From positions 1-33,880 of the forward strand of contig NZ_KB890457.1 in the NCBI RefSeq assembly GCF_000373105.1: a stretch of DNA of 33,880 nt. The letters run 5' to 3'. The translations under genes and the position numbers were made by a program. The notes beneath the pieces were generated by a model, which searched no databases, was not told where the DNA came from, and worked only from the letters and a program-made list of their open reading frames with translations. This stretch comes from Neolewinella persica DSM 23188. GTDB taxonomy: Bacteria; Bacteroidota; Bacteroidia; Chitinophagales; Saprospiraceae. Position 1 is the first letter of the stretch. Each line of letters begins with the position of its first letter. Shown piece by piece: positions 31,400 to 33,880 of the stretch.

Positions 31400-33880
31400 T
31401 TAATCATCGCCGTTCCAGATGAACTGGCCACAATCCACGTTCAATATATCGATCCGAACAGAAGCTTCCACCGCAGTACAGCTACTTGGTGGTGCCAGGG
31501 CGCCGGGGTCGTTGCTGGTCAGGGTCAGGGTCACGAACCCACGAATGGCATCGGCTTTGCTCGGCACATAACTGACGGCCGTCCCGAGTTCGTAGGGCTC
31601 CGTCAGCGGGTCGCCGTTGGCATCGACAAACGTCCCGGTTCCATCCGTTGTGCTCCATACTGCCCCCAGGCGAGCCGGGGTCACTGAGGCCCCCGTCAAC
31701 AGGTCGACGGTTCCCGTGGCACAGATCGTAAACGGATCAGCTACCGCCACCTGGATGGCGCATACGATACCTGCATCCAGGGTAAGGTCGGTTTCGCCAG
31801 AGGCGAGTAGGCCGGTCGGGCTGCTTGGTGCCATCAGGTCAGCCGGGTTTACGGGCATGGCGTCGGAATCCATGGCATCATCGCCAACGTTTGGCGTGGT
31901 AAAGTCATACAAATCGGCGTTATCGATGTTCGTCAGGTCAAATACCACGTAATAATCTCCAGGGGGGAGGTTATTGAACAGGTAAGCGCCCATATCATCT
32001 GTCGACATGACGGAGGTATAAGTATTGCCTTCTGCGTCGAAGTCCACCGGCATGCCAGTAGCATTGTTGAAGATGGTCACCATAACGTTTTCAACTCCCG
32101 GTTCTCCAATAGTTTGCAGACCATCATTATTCAGATCAGCGAATGCGGTATCGCCGACCGTAACGGGGGCAAAGAAGCCGAAGTCAAGGGTCATATTACC
32201 ATTACTATCATCAGCATTGTCCTGATCGTTACCCTGCGCTGTTTCCGTATCTGTATCGGTGGGTTCATCACCAACGGCAAGAGAAATAACATTGGAGGTT
32301 ACCACCGTTGCTGCACCCGCAGGCTGAAGACCTTCATCATCATTATCTGCATTGTCGTCAGGGTCTGTCTCTCCGGCAAAAGTACCGCTACTAGAGTTGG
32401 ATGATATCGTTATCTCTTCCAGGGCTCCGGTTCCCATCGCAAAGGCACCGACAGGTATCTGAACATAGTAATCACCAGGCTGTAACTGCCCAAATAAGTA
32501 ATTTCCACTAATGCCTGTCACCATCCCTCCGGGACCATCATCAGCCGTACCTAACAAGCCATCAGGGCCGGCAAGTATTTCCGTCCCACCGCTGTCAAAC
32601 AATTGCACCTGAACGCCTACAAGGCCGTTTTCGCCGCTGTCCTGAACACCATTATTGTTCAAGTCTTCAAATACTGTAGAACCTAAAGACAGGGCTGACA
32701 CCATGATGTCGTAAGTACAAGTACTCATACAGCCATTCGCATCCGTGATGGTGAGCGATAGCGTGGTGTTCATGGTACCAAAGTCAATCGTTACCATTTC
32801 GGTATTATTCACACCATCGATGGTGGCATCACCTGCTGTGACTGACCAAGCATAGGTTGCCATTCCGGCAGTACCGGAATAAACAACATCCTCCGCATTG
32901 GCTGTAACTGTAGTTGCGCCGGTAATGGAACAATTAGGTAACGGATTAATGGTAATAGTTGCAACAGACTGATCGTTGGGACATGGGGACGTACCCGTGA
33001 CTTCATATTGGAATGTACTGGTCGTAACGCCAGCAGCGGGGGTAAATATGCCCGTTGCCGCTACAAAATTACCGCCACTACCCGTCAGCCGTGTCCAGGC
33101 ACCACCCGTTTGTTCGCCTGTAATTAGGCTCGCCAAATCGATGGCCGCCGTAGAAGTCGCACAAACGGCCGTATTACCATCATTACCTGCATTAACCTGC
33201 GGCGTAATATTAACAGTTGCCACAGACTGGTCATCAGGACATGGAGATGTACCCGTTATCTCATATTGGAACGTACTACTGGTCGCACCAGCGGTAGGGG
33301 TGAACATTCCCGTTGCGGCAACAAAGGTGCCACCACTACCAGTCAGTCGTGTCCAGGCACCACCCGTTTGTTCGCCCGTAATTAGGCTCGCCAAATCGAT
33401 GGCCGTCGTAGAGTTGTCACAAACAGACGTATTTCCGTCGGTACCTGCATTCGCCTGCGGTGAAATATTGACGGTTGCAACAGACTGATCGTCGGGACAT
33501 GGAGATGTGCCCGTGATCTCGTATTGGAACGTACTGCTCGTAGCACCGGCCGCAGGGGTGAACATTCCCGTTGCGGCAACAAAAGTGCCACCACTACCGG
33601 TTAGCCGTGTCCAGGCACCACCAGTCTGTTCGCCCGTAATGAGGCTCGCCAAATCAATGGCAGTCGTAGAGTTGTCACAAACAGACGTATTTCCATCGGT
33701 ACCCGCATTTGCCTGCGGCGTAATGTTAACCGTCACGTCTTCTGTGTCAATAGGGCAACCGCCCGTACCACCTACTGTGTATCGGAACACGCTGGTAGTC
33801 GCTCCTGGTGCTGGTGTAAAAGTACCACCAGCTGCAGAGAAGGTACCACCGGTTCCGCTGACTTGTGTCCATGCGCCGCC
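31400..33880 (-). CDS. Repeat-rich SdrD-B surface protein, C-terminal part (cut by right edge)
   Basis: The frame is open from the right edge to the TAA at 31400, giving at least 826 residues; the true start and signal peptide are outside the window. From the edge inward there are four 86-residue repeats (QTGGAWTRLTGSGGTFVAA, then FQYEITGTSPCPDDQSVATV), a PKD/Ig-like module (ITGATTVTANAEDVVYSG), an SdrD B-like domain (STVFEDLNNNGVQDSGENG), a second (DTAFADLNNDGLQTIGEPG), and a C-terminal module ending ILNVDCGQFIWNGDD. The last 330 residues are clearly paralogous to the C-terminal part of the 2376-residue protein, including the DCG-aromatic end. It is probably a secreted or surface-anchored protein. 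Confidence 0.88.
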   Translation of the reverse strand, partial: GGAWTQVSGTGGTFSAAGGTFTPAPGATTSVFRYTVGGTGGCPIDTEDVTVNITPQANAGTDGNTSVCDNSTTAIDLASLITGEQTGGAWTRLTGSGGTFVAATGMFTPAAGATSSTFQYEITGTSPCPDDQSVATVNISPQANAGTDGNTSVCDNSTTAIDLASLITGEQTGGAWTRLTGSGGTFVAATGMFTPTAGATSSTFQYEITGTSPCPDDQSVATVNITPQVNAGNDGNTAVCATSTAAIDLASLITGEQTGGAWTRLTGSGGNFVAATGIFTPAAGVTTSTFQYEVTGTSPCPNDQSVATITINPLPNCSITGATTVTANAEDVVYSGTAGMATYAWSVTAGDATIDGVNNTEMVTIDFGTMNTTLSLTITDANGCMSTCTYDIMVSALSLGSTVFEDLNNNGVQDSGENGLVGVQVQLFDSGGTEILAGPDGLLGTADDGPGGMVTGISGNYLFGQLQPGDYYVQIPVGAFAMGTGALEEITISSNSSSGTFAGETDPDDNADNDDEGLQPAGAATVVTSNVISLAVGDEPTDTDTETAQGNDQDNADDSNGNMTLDFGFFAPVTVGDTAFADLNNDGLQTIGEPGVENVMVTIFNNATGMPVDFDAEGNTYTSVMSTDDMGAYLFNNLPPGDYYVVFDLTNIDNADLYDFTTPNVGDDAMDSDAMPVNPADLMAPSSPTGLLASGETDLTLDAGIVCAIQVAVADPFTICATGTVDLLTGASVTPARLGAVWSTTDGTGTFVDANGDPLTEPYELGTAVSYVPSKADAIRGFVTLTLTSNDPGALAPPSSCTAVEASVRIDILNVDCGQFIWNGDD
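32940..33880 (-). repeat. 258-bp tandem coding repeats
   Basis: Near-identical coding units with a period of 258 bases (86 residues). The same DNA landmark, GTTGC[AC]ACAGACTG, recurs at 32958, 33216 and 33474, and a diverged unit follows at about 33732. Some stretches differ by only a few bases, so recent duplication or gene conversion is likely. Confidence 0.88.

Noticed and set aside
23903..33880. Many open frames of 60-190 residues on the plus strand opposite the giant genes
   Set aside because: They are antisense shadows of repetitive coding DNA with no independent support.

Overview
The window looks like a chromosomal piece of a marine-type Bacteroidota, most likely Saprospiria/Lewinella-like (inference). 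Reasons: a GLPGLI-family protein paired with an outer-membrane beta-barrel protein, very large secreted SdrD-B-type repeat proteins, secreted HYR-like proteins, TAnnTTTG-type promoter candidates, little use of Shine-Dalgarno sites, and intergenic DNA rich in short GC-rich repeats.

Layout. 1-1064 (-): start of a secreted multi-domain protein cut by the left edge. 1342-4321 (-): an arginine deiminase and an unrecognised helical 511-residue protein. 4546-8779 (+): a tight run with a 44-codon small ORF, a LuxR-type regulator with a degenerate receiver, a GLPGLI protein and an outer-membrane barrel; then a secreted DUF6624-like protein (8929-9885).

10001-16452 (+) is the centre of interest: a ribosomally made, modified peptide (RiPP) locus of the 'grasp-with-spasm' type. 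Three tandem copies of a precursor unit, each with conserved leader, short peptide gene and hairpin, precede an ATP-grasp maturase, an undescribed 57-residue basic ORF, a SPASM-domain protein without a radical-SAM CX3CX2C motif, a C39-peptidase ABC exporter and a short HlyD-like protein. The likely pathway: the ATP-grasp enzyme closes side-chain ester or amide links in the Thr/Asp/Glu-rich core, the SPASM protein assists or modifies further, and the C39 domain cuts after Gly-Gly during export. As written, the third precursor carries a one-base deletion at the Gly-Gly site. A subtilisin-SPOR fusion (16858-18828, +) follows.

18900-22891: a CBS-domain protein (-), two duplicated small lipoproteins (+) separated and followed by 23-bp tandem arrays, and an M61 PDZ peptidase (+). 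23156-33880 (-): a DsrE-like periplasmic protein, a 2376-residue SdrD-B/propeller-like surface protein with a large internal duplication, and a paralogous repeat protein cut by the right edge. The two giants share an unusual DCG-aromatic C-terminus. A 20-22 bp dispersed repeat occurs six times across the window, once inside a coding region. No rRNA, tRNA, insertion sequence or CRISPR array was recognised.
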